The notes beneath the pieces were generated by a model. That model saw only the letters and a program-made list of their open reading frames with translations, was not told the DNA's origin and did not search any database. The position numbers and the translations under genes are program-made. This document shows positions 25,924 through 37,746 of a stretch of DNA of 64,000 bases, in pieces. The stretch is from contig VFFE01006624.1 of assembly GCA_008921705.1 (NCBI GenBank), positions 741,418 to 805,417 of the forward strand. The letters run 5' to 3'. The stretch is from Burhinus oedicnemus (taxonomy: Eukaryota > Chordata > Aves > Charadriiformes > Burhinidae). Positions within the stretch are counted from its first letter, which is position 1. Every line of letters begins with the position of its first letter.

Positions 25924-28900
25924 TTAATGCACCCAGTGCATTAGCTGCTTTTTGCATCAGAAAACCGAACCGAGCCCAAACCCATTGCGTTCAGAGTTTG
26001 CTCACTGTGTGTGGGTCGGGATGCAGGGAGCGTGCACTGCCTGCCTGCTGCCCTGGCAGCAGATGGAACAGCCACAGCAAGATAGAGTTACTCACCAAAG
26101 AGCGTGTGGTAGGTTTTGATAACATACGGACAGATGCTATCGAACCCTACCCAATACTTCTGCAGTTGCAGGGAAGAGTGTGAAAAAGGGAGGAAAAGAG
26201 GAAAGAAAATCCCAAGATGGGGTAGAGGTACATTATCAGCCATTTTGCTATTATGAGTATGAACAGCAGGTAGTCCATTAAGCCCAGCATTTTCACTTAA
26301 CAATTGGAGCTCTGATAGCCATTAGAAGCAAGTCATATTTAATAGCAGTTGACTCCCTCAACTCTTTCTCCTACAGTACATTTAAATGATTCTTTGGCAA
26401 GTGAACTAAATTTGTTTCTCCTGCATAGGATTGGGAAAGGGGATAAGGAAAGGCATTTATTTTTGCAGAACTGGATCCCTTGCTACCCACTCCCCTCTGA
26501 ATCTCAACTACTATCTGCTAAGTCAAAATGAACTTTAATAAATGAGCTGAACTCATTAGCTATGTGAAGCTCATGCTTACAGTCATAATGATTTTAAAAT
26601 GTGTGGCTGCATCTTGAAGAAGAACAGAGCTTGACATAATTTCAGTTATCAAATACTGGTAATTGACACAGAGACAGGCTGTGCTTTACACTGGGTTATA
26701 ATTAATCCACTTCAGTGACCTCAAAGGCTGCACTTCTGAGAAATCTACCACTTACGTTTTGATTCTTTGTCAACTACTTCAGCAGACATAAATTACAAAT
26801 GAGGTACTAATGAAGTATTTCATCACCTGTTTACCTTCAGTGATCAGTTCCCTTACCCTAATTTACAGGAGGCACAATTTTTTTGAAGCTACTGTCAGCT
26901 GGAGCTGCCTTTTACTCTGAGCAGTTATAAATTAGCACATAGCTGTGCTTACTCTCACCAGCTCTTTGTTCTGGTTTTAAAATACTACAGCATAGGAGGA
27001 AATAAGTTTATGTTTAGAAACTGATGGACAAGAAGAGAAAAATTTGTATTTTCTCCTGTCTATTCTTTTCTTTAAAGGCTCACTAAATGGAAGGAAATTC
27101 CCTGCTGATATAAATACACTACCTCCTACTACAGTGAACGTGACTGTGTCTATTTACACCGGTAGGGCATTTGACTCCTGCAGAAACTAAATCCTGCCAT
27201 ATTACCAAGCATTTGGAGTGATCTTGAAGTACATGTCAAAGAATCACCTTGGTATGCTGAGGTATTGCTACTGAAATCCTTACATTACTCCTGTGATGCT
27301 CACATAACTGCCTCTAATTTAAAATGGCAGGGCTTGACTCCCACATGCAGGTTGAAAAAACGTGGAGTAAGGGATAATTTGAGGCATGAGTAAGCAACAA
27401 CCTGAATTTCAGACTGGTAGGTGAGACACAGCCGTACCAACTGCCTTGCCCTTGTCCCAGCCTGCTGCTCTGATGCATGCGGGCTGCTCCCAATCTGCTC
27501 CCGCTCCTGCCAGCGGCTCCCTTCAGTCTCTGCAATATCTTCCCATGGGCTCTGCACCATCATCCTCCATGATGGAGGCTCTTTTCTTTGCTAGGCACCA
27601 GTGCTTTTACCCCAATCTGTTCCTCCCAGCATCTTGATCAGTTGTCTTCAACTTCTTCCTGCTGATGACAGCAGTTCTGCTCTATGTTGGTGTCTCCACC
27701 ATCCTCTCCTTTTTTTGGGCTACTGTGGGGCCCACAGAAGCTTTCAATCCAACAAAAGCTAAGCATTCTCCCCCTTTTTAATGTGAGTGCTCCATATTTT
27801 ATCAGCTTTTCCAAGTCAGAAAAAAAATCAGAAAAATCTCCTCATGTTTTTCTAGAGACCTAAGAGGAAACGTGAAGAAATTTAATTATGAGGAAAGCTA
27901 CGTGTAATTTGTGAGTTCTGTTTGATACTGGGTACTTCACATAGAAGCCAATAATGGACTCCGAGTTGGCTGGAGTTCAGGGCAAACTTACTTTTCAAGT
28001 CTGAACCAAACCAGTGAAGGTACTATGCGACAGATCATCTGGATTTTGTTGCACACTGAGGTGGAACAGGAGGTTGCCTGACAAATGAGAGTAGATCATA
28101 TTTGTTTATTTTTTGACGGGGTCCTTAATTGGCTCCTTTAGGGAGTGAATGGAGGAAAAGAGACAGAGAAACAGTTAGGCTCCCATGTTCTGGAGAGGGA
28201 GGAAGCATGCAAAGGGTGGAGAGAGATGAAGGATCTTGGGCAATGCAGGGGCCTCTAAGACTGCCAGACATGAGGCAATGAAATGTACCTAAACGTACAG
28301 TTTTGTCTACACTTGAAAATTTCCTGTAGTAAATAAAGCCACAAGTTATTGCTTAAAGAAAATTGCAATCTTTTTCTTGGTTTACCTCCACTGACAAACA
28401 TCATTGAAAAACCAAGCTGCAAACTTACAGCACCACATAACTGGAGCCAAGTAGAAAGTGTAATGAAGGTACCAGGGAGTCCTTGGGCTCAGAACTGGCA
28501 TGGTGGCCCCGGGCTGCCGTACTGCAGGGTCTCAGTGCCACCAGGAGAGAGCAAACAGCCAGTGCCCAGGAGGCGTCCTGGACAGCCTCCAGACAGAGAG
28601 GTTGCTGCAGCCTTCTGGGACAAAGAAAGTTCAAAACACAATGCCCAGCGCATGGGGGCTCAAATACATGTGCTTGGATGGTGTGTCCCAAAGGTGGAAC
28701 TGTACAGACCATGTGCCTTAAGAATTTTCCTCCTAAGCCTGTGTATGCATTCAGGTCCAGTTATCATAGAAAAGCCACAGTGTAAGTTCCCATTGCACTG
28801 GCAAAAGCATATTCTGAAATAATTTGTTTCTGGTTCTGTTTTGCTCTAGGTTTTACAGCCTTCAATGCTGAGGGTAGGAATGCACTTGAGACAACTCTAC

Positions 28901-31735
28901 CGGAAGGCCACGTGCACTGAACCCTGGACACCCTTCCCCAGACATCTCCGATTTGGAAACCCACTGCTGAGATTCATTGCCCTACGTCAGGCAGGATCTG
29001 CTCCATGATCATTGCTCGGCAGAAAGTATGGGAAAATAGAAGGCTGTGTTTGTCTTTTGAATGTGCTATTTCCTGGACCTCGCCACATCTCCGCTTTCTC
29101 TCTGTCTCTCTCAGCAGAGCTGATCACCTCTCAGATTGCTCAGGGCTGACCATACTTGGTGCAACAAATATGCACATCTTGGGAAAAACAAAACCTGAAC
29201 CCAAAAGTGTCAGCAAGGCCCCACCTACGAACAATTTCCTTAGGTTTTCATAATTAATTACTTTGTTACACAAGGGGAAAAAGAGTTATTACTATAGCAA
29301 CTGTCACAATACATAATATTGAGCATTTTCTTAAACAAGCTGTACTTTTTGCAGGTACAGACACATCATCATGACATTTTTTTTTTCTTTTGTAGTTTTT
29401 CAACAGTTATAAGGAATATACAAAGGATTTAATATTTTTTTTTCAATATTGAAGGGATGCTGTGTTTTGTGGTACTCCCTTTTATTAAAGAAAATTTTAT
29501 TTAGAAAAGAAGTAAATCTACTTTGGAGGGGGAAACAACAATGGAAATTAATTGTACAGACTTTAAAACATAATGAAAGAAGGAGACAGGAGTGAGGACT
29601 GACCGTGCCATTTAATGTGAGCAGGGCTACAGAGAAACTTAATAAACTCTTTGATTTTCTTGGTCCCCAGCAATGCTGGTGAGCTACTGTCCACCAAGCA
29701 AGATGCACCTACAGCTCATCTCTGTGGGCAAAAAGGAAGGGTTCATCCATGACCCAGTTCACGCCACTGCAAAAGCATCTCCTTTTTTCTTCTTAGATAG
29801 TCCCAAGCCAAGGCAGCAGTTGAGAGACCACTGAAGTCTGTCTACAGCTGCCATCTTCTTCCATCCTGGCACTGTGCTGCCACCTACAGGAAGTCCAGAA
29901 TGAGAGGGGGAAAATTACTGAACTCAAAATACGAGCTGTTCCTTTGCTGCTTTTTTCATTCCATCCAGTGGCCACAGGCAGGAGCCAAACTCGTCCCACC
30001 TTGGTCAAATGTGCCTTCCACTGCGGGCACTTAGACCGTGCTTTGTGCTTATCATTTACAGATAAGACTAGTGCAGGCCTGCAGGTAGGAAGAGGGGAGA
30101 CATGCAGGTAGGAACAGGGGACGGACTTTCTGTTAACGGCACAGAAGTGAAGGAGAAGTTACAATATCCTTCATACGGAGACAGAGATTTGATGCTATCC
30201 TTTGATGTTATGCAGCTTCTGGATCTACCTTGAAGGAGAGCTATGTAAGGGCTGCAGGGACAGCAAAGTCAGATTTAGAGAAGCAGTTAGGGCCTTGTGT
30301 GCTTCCAGGAGCTTGGACAAGGTTAAACACCACACATATTTCATATGCTTCTGTGAAATCACTGAATTGTAATTCTCTTTTTCATTCATTTCTTTGGTAA
30401 TGATGTGGCCTTGTGCAATGTTTTAGTCTCCATTTTATCCCTAGGACTAATTGAATTTTAAAGGCCAACAAGAAATTGTTATTACAGTTTTAAGTGGAAG
30501 GAGTTTGAGAAGAAGGAACCTGGAAAATAACTTCATCCCACTCCCAAAGCCTACATGCCAAAACTACATGCAACTAAAGCCGTTTGGGTAAATCCAAATT
30601 CATCCTTTCTTCGCCCAGCTCAAAATAGTTGAAAATGCCAAAATTCCCTGAAAAGGTCTGTGTACCTTTCTTAGGATTCAAACTCAGCAAAGAACTCAAG
30701 TCCATGCTCAATTATGCGCACATGCTCAAGTGTTCTGTTGAATTGAAGCCTAAATTTGTCATCCCTCAAGCCTTGTGATTGGTACGGATTTTCATTGTGA
30801 ATCTGATTTTTTTAAAAAAGAAAGCCAATGAAAAGCTACAGAAAGCAGAAGACTGCTTTTAATTTTAATAATTACATGCACTTAGAAATTATAATTACAT
30901 AGTCATTAAGTCCCATTCACATAAAATCCTGGCTAGCTTATTTTTATGAAGTAATTTTTACTTTCCATAGTCTGGTTGCTCACAAAACTGGCAAACGTAC
31001 ATTTGTTACAAGTCAGGAATTATCTGAAAGGTAAATTTCATATTAATGGAACTGATGTGCTTTCTTTTAAAACGTCTTTGGTTATTTCATTGCTTACCAT
31101 AATTTAAGACTTGGCTGCGTAACGAGCGTTGCACTTTGGCAATTGCTAAAATGGTCTGTGTGTGGTCAAGACAGCTGTGTCTGTTGTTACTGAACATAAT
31201 GCTGACTTAAGTAACCAGTATCCGCTTCAAGTAGGATTTCAAACCATTTTGCTTTCTTTCGCTAATACCAGGTTACACAGACAGAGAAAAGGGGGGCCAG
31301 TGCTGACCTGTCTTGCTTGTTGTTCTGCAAACCGTACGGCAGGCAGAGAGAGCATGAAGAGATTGCAATCTCTGCCTTCAAATCTTCAGCCATGAACAAC
31401 AGCTGAGCAATTTCAGGATGTTGTGTTTTGGGGTTCATCTCCCCATCTAACAAAATGCTAATCCTCAAATGACTTCAATTTCCACTTCCAAAATGTTCTG
31501 GAGAAATCTCATGCTGTCTGGTGCAACGCTTTGGTCTTTGAGCTGCACAGAGGTGGTCTGATCCCTATCTCACTGGGAACTGGGAAACAATGTCACCCAA
31601 GTCAACATGTAAGTAGTATATACAATATCTAAACTTGGCACGAGAGGAAAATTGCCCCATGATTACACCACTCAAGGAAGTACTTTTAAAGCTAAGAAGA
31701 GAGATGGGGATCAAACAGATACAAAGGGCTTTAGG
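25924..31735. other. Non-coding DNA, nothing recognised
   Basis: Mostly AT-rich, with GC-richer patches at 27.4-27.6 and 28.45-28.75 kb. These hold open frames up to 157 codons in several overlapping registers, without recognisable domains. A 23-bp imperfect tandem pair lies at 30,081-30,126. Confidence 0.55.
30081..30126 (+). repeat. Two-unit imperfect tandem repeat, 23 bp period
   Basis: GCAGGTAGGAAGAGGGGA is followed 23 bp later by GCAGGTAGGAACAGGGGA. Two units only. Confidence 0.7.
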
Positions 31736-31739
31736 GCAA

Positions 31740-32120
31740 CCGTGCCAGCTGAGGAATTCATGCCTGAACAACAGCGGGCGGTGGCTGCTGCCTTCCCAGC
31801 CCGGCTGCACCTCTGTCCGTGTCCCCCACCAGCCGCCAGCGCACACATCCCAGGGAAAACCCCAGATGGGCACCGCTGCCTGCCGAGCTGGTGCCAAGCC
31901 TGCCTCTGCAGAGCCTGCCCACTCCGGGGGCTGATGGGCAACCCCTGCCTCCCCGGGGGGACCACGGGACAGCTTTCAGCACTGCGCCCCCTTTTCCCAG
32001 AATGACCTCCCCGTTGAGGGGGTGAGGCGGTCCCTACGCAATGCGTTATGTAATTTATATGTAAATGAGGCGGAGAATATGCACAAACGAGCTGCAGATA
32101 CGTTGCTCCTGTGGATTCCA
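31740..32120 (-). promoter_or_regulatory. CpG island with TATA-like and octamer-like sites on the minus strand
   Basis: About 22 CpG dinucleotides lie in roughly 390 GC-rich bases, surrounded by CpG-poor AT-rich DNA. At the right end, read on the minus strand, an octamer-like ATTTACAT (32,059-32,066) is followed directly by a TATA-like TATAAATT (32,052-32,059). The CpG-dense part then lies downstream, which would place a start site near 32,025 transcribing leftwards. This order suits a promoter, but an old LTR or a chance GC-rich patch cannot be excluded. A 146-codon minus-strand frame crosses the island and has no recognisable domain. Confidence 0.3.
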
Positions 32121-33850
32121 CCGGGCGGAATCTGGTTTCTATCAGAAGCATACACAGACGGGGTTTCTGCAGACTAAAGAAACCAAGATGTGATTGCTTT
32201 TAAAGAATGTACCTACTGATACAATGCTGAGAGAAAACAGGAAAGCACTAAGTATCTGAGTTTTAAAATAACACTGCTTTTTCTAGTCATGAAAGATTTT
32301 GAGCTATACCTCCTATTGCACTCACAAACATTTAGCTATTATTCAGGGAATATGACTGTTGAGATTTATTCCAACACATTCCAGAACACCCTTGTAAGAT
32401 GAGATTTAACATCAAGTGAACAACATGTCCTACAAAACCCCTTTTCTTAAAGCAAATAGCAAAAAAAAAATCAAGTCTTGTTTTAAATTAACCTTTCAAG
32501 GTCATGTTGGGATGAAGCCATTTAAATATATATCAAAAGGGTATGTGCAAAGGAGAAATGTGCAGCTTACTGCGATGTGTTCTTATACAGTAAGAATATG
32601 TCCTCATTTTACACATGGTTGATTTGTATACCATAAACACATTTTCAAAGGTGACCTTGAAGCTACTATCCACAGTTTTTAAACATTTGTGTTACAATTG
32701 AATCCATGCAAATATATGTGTGAAGAGTAAAAAAGTTGGGTTTTTTTTCTCTAAACAAATAATGCAAATAATTTATTTGCTAGGAGAGGCATAAATCAGT
32801 TTATTTCTGTTGGATTCACTGGACCTACCGCAATTTGCACTAGCTGAAAATCTGGCCCTCATTCTTTAATCCACAGATATACTTTGTCATTGCAGTTTAT
32901 GTAAACATGAGATCAGCTAGTACTTCCAGACTCAAATGAACTCCTTGATAGTTCAAACTCAAACTTTTTTTTTTTTTTTCAGTTTTAAATCTGAATTTTG
33001 CTCTCATCATTTATCTTACAGCTGACCACAAGTAGACATGGAGCGTTGCTGGGTTTTGTGGTATGGTTTTGTCTGGGGATTTTCAAATATAAGTAAGTAC
33101 CCTGTTCTTCTCCAAACACAAAAATTTAAGTGACCCATTAAAAGTTAACATAGCTGTGTGTACTCGTCTTAATAAGCTTTGAAAGAGCATTCTGTAACAG
33201 CCCAAACAAATCTAGCATCCAACAGATTCTCATTATTTGAGTCAATCCACATTATAAACTGTGCATCATGTCTTTTTTTAACAAATGGGACTATTTTCAA
33301 GCTATGGGAATGCAGGAAAGAAAAAGAAATAGGTGAATTTCTGTTTCATTCCATAATTTAAAATGCACACATGAGATTGGACAGGATATAAGTCTTCTTT
33401 TAATGTGCAAGGACCATAAGAAATCTGAAATAAAACAGTTATTCACAAATGTGGTTTCAAACACTGGTATTTTATACACAGTGTCAGTATTATTAATTTT
33501 GTCTTGCATTTCCCCAAATAATTCAAACTACTTTGTAGTCAAAACAGTCAGAAACATAAACTTGGTTCACTACTGCACAGCTACATAGGAATGAAATGCA
33601 AAGGGTATTTCATGGATAGCCTTGTCGAACACATTAGAGGACGAGAAAAATACTTAATCCACTTTAAACTATCGGGAGAATTTCAGTTGGCAAACTGGTC
33701 ATACTGGAATTTGACCATATGCCACCAACACCTCTATGAAATGCTCTAAAATGCAGTTTCTCAGGAATGAAACAGTTGACTACTGTATTGAGAGGTGGGA
33801 GAAGTGTAAAATAATAAATAGACTAGAAAATAACATGAGGCAAAGACTGA
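32121..33850. other. Non-coding AT-rich DNA, nothing recognised
   Basis: Contains A10 near 32.46 kb and T15 at 32,965-32,979. No gene-like frame. Confidence 0.6.
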
Positions 33851-33859
33851 AAGTAATAA

Positions 33860-34055
33860 TGACCATACTACCATATACTTTCAAAGTACTTTTTATCTGA
33901 GAATTTCAAATGAATTTTTACACATGCAGTGCTATAAGAGAGGCAAATATTATGCCAGTGTTACAGAGGAGTAAACTGAGGCATAGTGAATTTACACCAC
34001 TTGCTTTAGGCAACACAGATGGTTAATGGGAATGCAGGGAATATAATTAGTAATT
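33860..34055 (+). mobile_element. MIR-like CORE-SINE remnant
   Basis: TTACAGAGGAGTAAACTGAG is followed by GCATAGTGAA, CACTTGCTTTAGGCAACACAGAT and GGTTAATGGGAATGCAGG. These line up in order with the MIR core and 3' portion (ttacagatgaggaaactgaggcacagag ... acttgcccaaggtcacacag). The match is clearest at 33,955-34,045; sequence to the left (CAAAGTACTTTTTATCTGAG) may be the 5' part. Confidence 0.6.
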
Positions 34056-37000
34056 CTGAATTATACTGTGCTATTTTAATCACAAGACTTTTTCTCTCTG
34101 AGGTAGTTCTTATGCATTTAGGACCAGATTTGGAAAGATTTATATGAAAAGTTGCAAGCAGAAACCTATGAGGACTTTCCAAAGCACTGTGCAGATCCAA
34201 GGGGGAGTTTAAATCCTAAATCACTGTGAGCGCTTGGGTCTGAGCCTTGCAAAGCTGAGCAGAACTGAAGAACCCCAGAATGTGTCTCCACACCAGCACA
34301 TCACTGAGGTACTTGGCTACTTTAAGAACATAACATTCAGTTGATCCACTCTGGATCCACTTGATATCCATTAAACCTTCTCATGTGCTGAAAATGGGGA
34401 ATTTTGCTGAGACACAAAACACCATACAATATTTTATTTCTGGGATGTGTTTCCAGCTCTACCTGTGCTGTGTGCATTACTCTGGATGACCATCCTCGGC
34501 AGTGGTCTGCAAGTTCCTCTGTTGTCTAGAAACTCAAAAATGAGATCTACAGATCCCTTCAGAGGCATTGCTCTTCATGGAATAATGGATGAGTGGTCAT
34601 TAAATATTGGTGTGGAAAGTTGCCATCAGACTTGGCAGTTCTCACTCCAAAAATCAAGCTTTGAAGTTTTCCTCAGTGTTGAGGGTTTATGATATAAATA
34701 CAAAAGCAAACATTAAGTTTTATAGGTAGTTTACCAGACTAAACATAGTTGTGAATACTCTTAAAAAAGAAAGATTCCAAACATAGCAACAACCTCCACA
34801 GCGAAAAAAATGAAATTTGGGAACTGCTGTCTACCAGCTCCACCACATGGCAAAGCAGTAATTTACAGTTCGCTTGCTAGAAGGAGGATAATTTAAAACT
34901 AAAATCTTAGTCTATCTCAATTTCTTCAGCGGGCATCTCTTCAGTGGAGGGGTCCCAGAGAGTAAAACTGTGACAAAGGCACATGCAAAGTCAAAATGAG
35001 CTTTGTAAGACTCATAGCCTGCCAGAGAGGACAGCCCTATTTAGATGAGAAGCTGTCTCTCCCTGCAGGGTTGGAAACCATGTTTTCTTACATGTTTGTA
35101 GGACAGTAGAGATGGATTTCTGCTTGGAGCTCCTGGATGCGACCATAGTATGTTTAATTAAACCAGAGAACTCCCTGGGTCCAGGGACAGAAACGGAAGA
35201 CCATGACAAAACTGTGGTGCTACAAGATTACCCTCCTGCTACGCCACAAGCCCACCAGCTTTTGGACTTTTCATCTCCTGTTGTACTTGGGAAGCAGAAG
35301 AAGAGTACGAGACAGTGGGCAGCCACTGCGGCCCTGGCTTTGCTTTTTTCACTCTCACTGGAGATAAACTTCACGTCATGAAGGAAATGTCCTTCTGCGC
35401 TCCTTTGAGCAACATGCAGCCCACATCCATTGCCTCCACGAGAGCAGAGGTTCTTAGTGCGGAAGGGAGATGGATCTGTCTTGTGAAAAAAATAGTTAAA
35501 GCACCAAATCCCTTATTAAGAATACAAATTATCTTGATTGGCCCAAGTCAAACTACTGGAAAAATGAGTGAACTAGACTTTTTCTTTTCCTTTTGGTTAA
35601 AAAATGAAAAAGAGTTTGTGCAATGACACAGCTACAGCACTCGTGTTTGTAAAATTTAGTCTTAGCTGCTGTGTTCCTCTGTGTCTATACCTATGGAATT
35701 ATATTTGATTCATTTGCAAACACCACTTTGTGACAAGTCACTAATTAGTACGTAATTCATGTCATGAAATCAACTCAAAACGTGGAGTGGTATAATCATC
35801 ATAAGTAGAAACTGGAGATGGCTCACCACCTTTTTCAAAGTCTTGCTTTGCAAATGTCTCATGGCAGCAACGGTAACTGTCAAATTATTGGTCAGTAGCT
35901 GCAGACTCCTAACTCGCTAATTGCAGAAGTTTCTGCAGGGCTGCTTTTGATTTGGGCGTTCACCTGGCACTATTCTAGCTCATGAAGTGAGGGATTTTAA
36001 AACTGAAGCACAGTTACGTACCGGTATTTTGTGGCTTCATATTTTTTACAAATAGCTCTGCATTTTTAATATAATCTCAGAAAGTACATTCTAATGAATT
36101 TTTCAAATCTACAAAAAACTTTATTTATTCAGATTGTGAGACAAGAAGTATCTCCAGCTATTTTCCAGCACCAGATTTATGAGAGAATTCAGGCAGTGTA
36201 TGGAGCTAGTATTTTAAGTAGCATGGTCTTATCAGAGACAATAAGGAAGATTAAGATTTCTAGATTTATCTAACACAAGGCAGAAAATACCTGAATTCAC
36301 ACCTCAGCAAGAAAAATCTATGTGCTCATGTGCAGACACAAAAGCAGGGCAGGGTGTCTGGGAGACAGAACATGGGGTAAATTACAAGACTATGGAGAAC
36401 ACTGGCTTTTGATCACTACTGTCTTGACTTCTAGAGATATTAGACTTTCCTGGCCACAGTTTTTCAACTCATTCAACAGTTGTGCTTTCTCTAGGCAGTG
36501 ATTTTTCATTGACTAATCATTCACAAGTTACCATGAAATAAACAGCTTCATAAACTTAACTAACATTTACTTTAAGATAGTGCAGGAGAGTTTGCCCCAT
36601 GGGAGGTGCAGTAGGAAAGCACACACATAGTAGTGAAGGCAGGTGTGCTTCCACATCTGGAGATAAGGATTCAGTGATAGAAGTGGCCACAAAATGTTGA
36701 CATTTTTAAAATTAATAATTCTAACTTCTCAATTCAAAGAAAAGCACAAAATCATTCTAGTTCCACTAAAAACCGTCTCTAGTGGATCCAGATCAAATAA
36801 TGGGTTTTACTTTTTTCCAAAGTGTCATTTCATTCTAAGATCCGTGCTTCATTTTGAGATATTTGCTTTCAAATCAGGTTACTTCCCTTTAATATTTTGT
36901 TCTGAGCTTCCCCGTGGGCTTCCACATTGCTTTCTCTGTCCTTTGATACCGTCTACCCACTTTTTCGCAAAATAAAAAAAATAATTACTGACTTCACAGT

Positions 37001-37578
37001 AAAATTTATTCTCATAGTCTTTATAATGAACAATGTATTTGCTTTGGTTGTTTTTAGTCCTATTCTGGGATGACATAAAATTTCATATAATACAGAGGGG
37101 GTAAAAAAAGAAACTTTGTACTTTGGCATGGCTGTCCAGTTTTCAGAGTACAGTAATCACTATGATGGACGTGGGAAGAGAAATAATGAGACTCTTCACT
37201 TTATTTCTTTTCAGTCCATGGGTGGAAACCATGAAGCTTTTCAGTCTAATCATTCTTCACATCCATCCTTGATAAAATTCTCAGCAGTCAGCACAGATTT
37301 AAGAAGAAAAAAAAGATACTGCCTGTCTTGTTTTTCAACATTTGGAAAGTTTTAAGCAGTATTGCAGGTGGGAATATGGTTGCAAACGTATTTTATTTTT
37401 CATAATTTCTTCCTGGATTTTAAAATGAAAAATATAATGTAGATTCTGACATCTGAAAATATTTTGGAACCCTTGAAAAACCAAAAGTGAGACAAAACAG
37501 AACATGCAAAATGTATTTTATTTTTGCAGATAAGATTAATGTGAAATCAGGATTTCATTTTTGATTAACTGTTTACAG
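34056..37578. other. Non-coding AT-rich DNA, nothing recognised
   Basis: Open frames are at most about 100 codons and show no domain. No named repeat found. Confidence 0.6.
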
Positions 37579-37746
37579 GTGATTGCATCTGCAGTGCTGG
37601 AATGCCGTGATGTGCTGCGATATATTGAAGAGAAGATTCAAAATATTCATAGTCTGAGTATCGAAAAAAATAGAGAACTGATACAAAAAGGGAAAACACC
37701 TACCAATCTGGGGAAAGACAAGTCCACATTTGTATTTATCACTTAA
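37579..37746 (+). other. Exon-like open stretch, possible terminal exon (speculative)
   Basis: A splice-acceptor-like TGTTTACAG ends at 37,578 and is followed by 55 open codons ending in TAA. The first part of the peptide is amphipathic and charged (LECRDVLRYIEEKIQ, then SIEKNRELIQK), as expected of a helical or coiled-coil segment, and its codons look less random than the surroundings. No donor site follows, so it would be a last exon; AATAAA hexamers occur downstream near 37.82 and 37.96 kb. I do not recognise a protein family, and a chance frame is quite possible. Confidence 0.15.

Noticed and set aside
26130..26160. Minus-strand GGTAGGGTTCGATAGC, another B-box-like word.
   Set aside because: No A box and no acceptor-stem pairing visible.
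28349..28822. A 157-codon plus-strand frame.
   Set aside because: Starts in AT-rich DNA, passes through a GC-rich patch that is also open in other frames, and has no domain similarity that I recognise.
31711..32151. A 146-codon minus-strand frame across the CpG island, considered as a coding gene.
   Set aside because: The peptide is Gly/Arg/Pro/Ala-rich as expected from GC-rich DNA, with no domain. Kept only as a possible promoter/CpG island.
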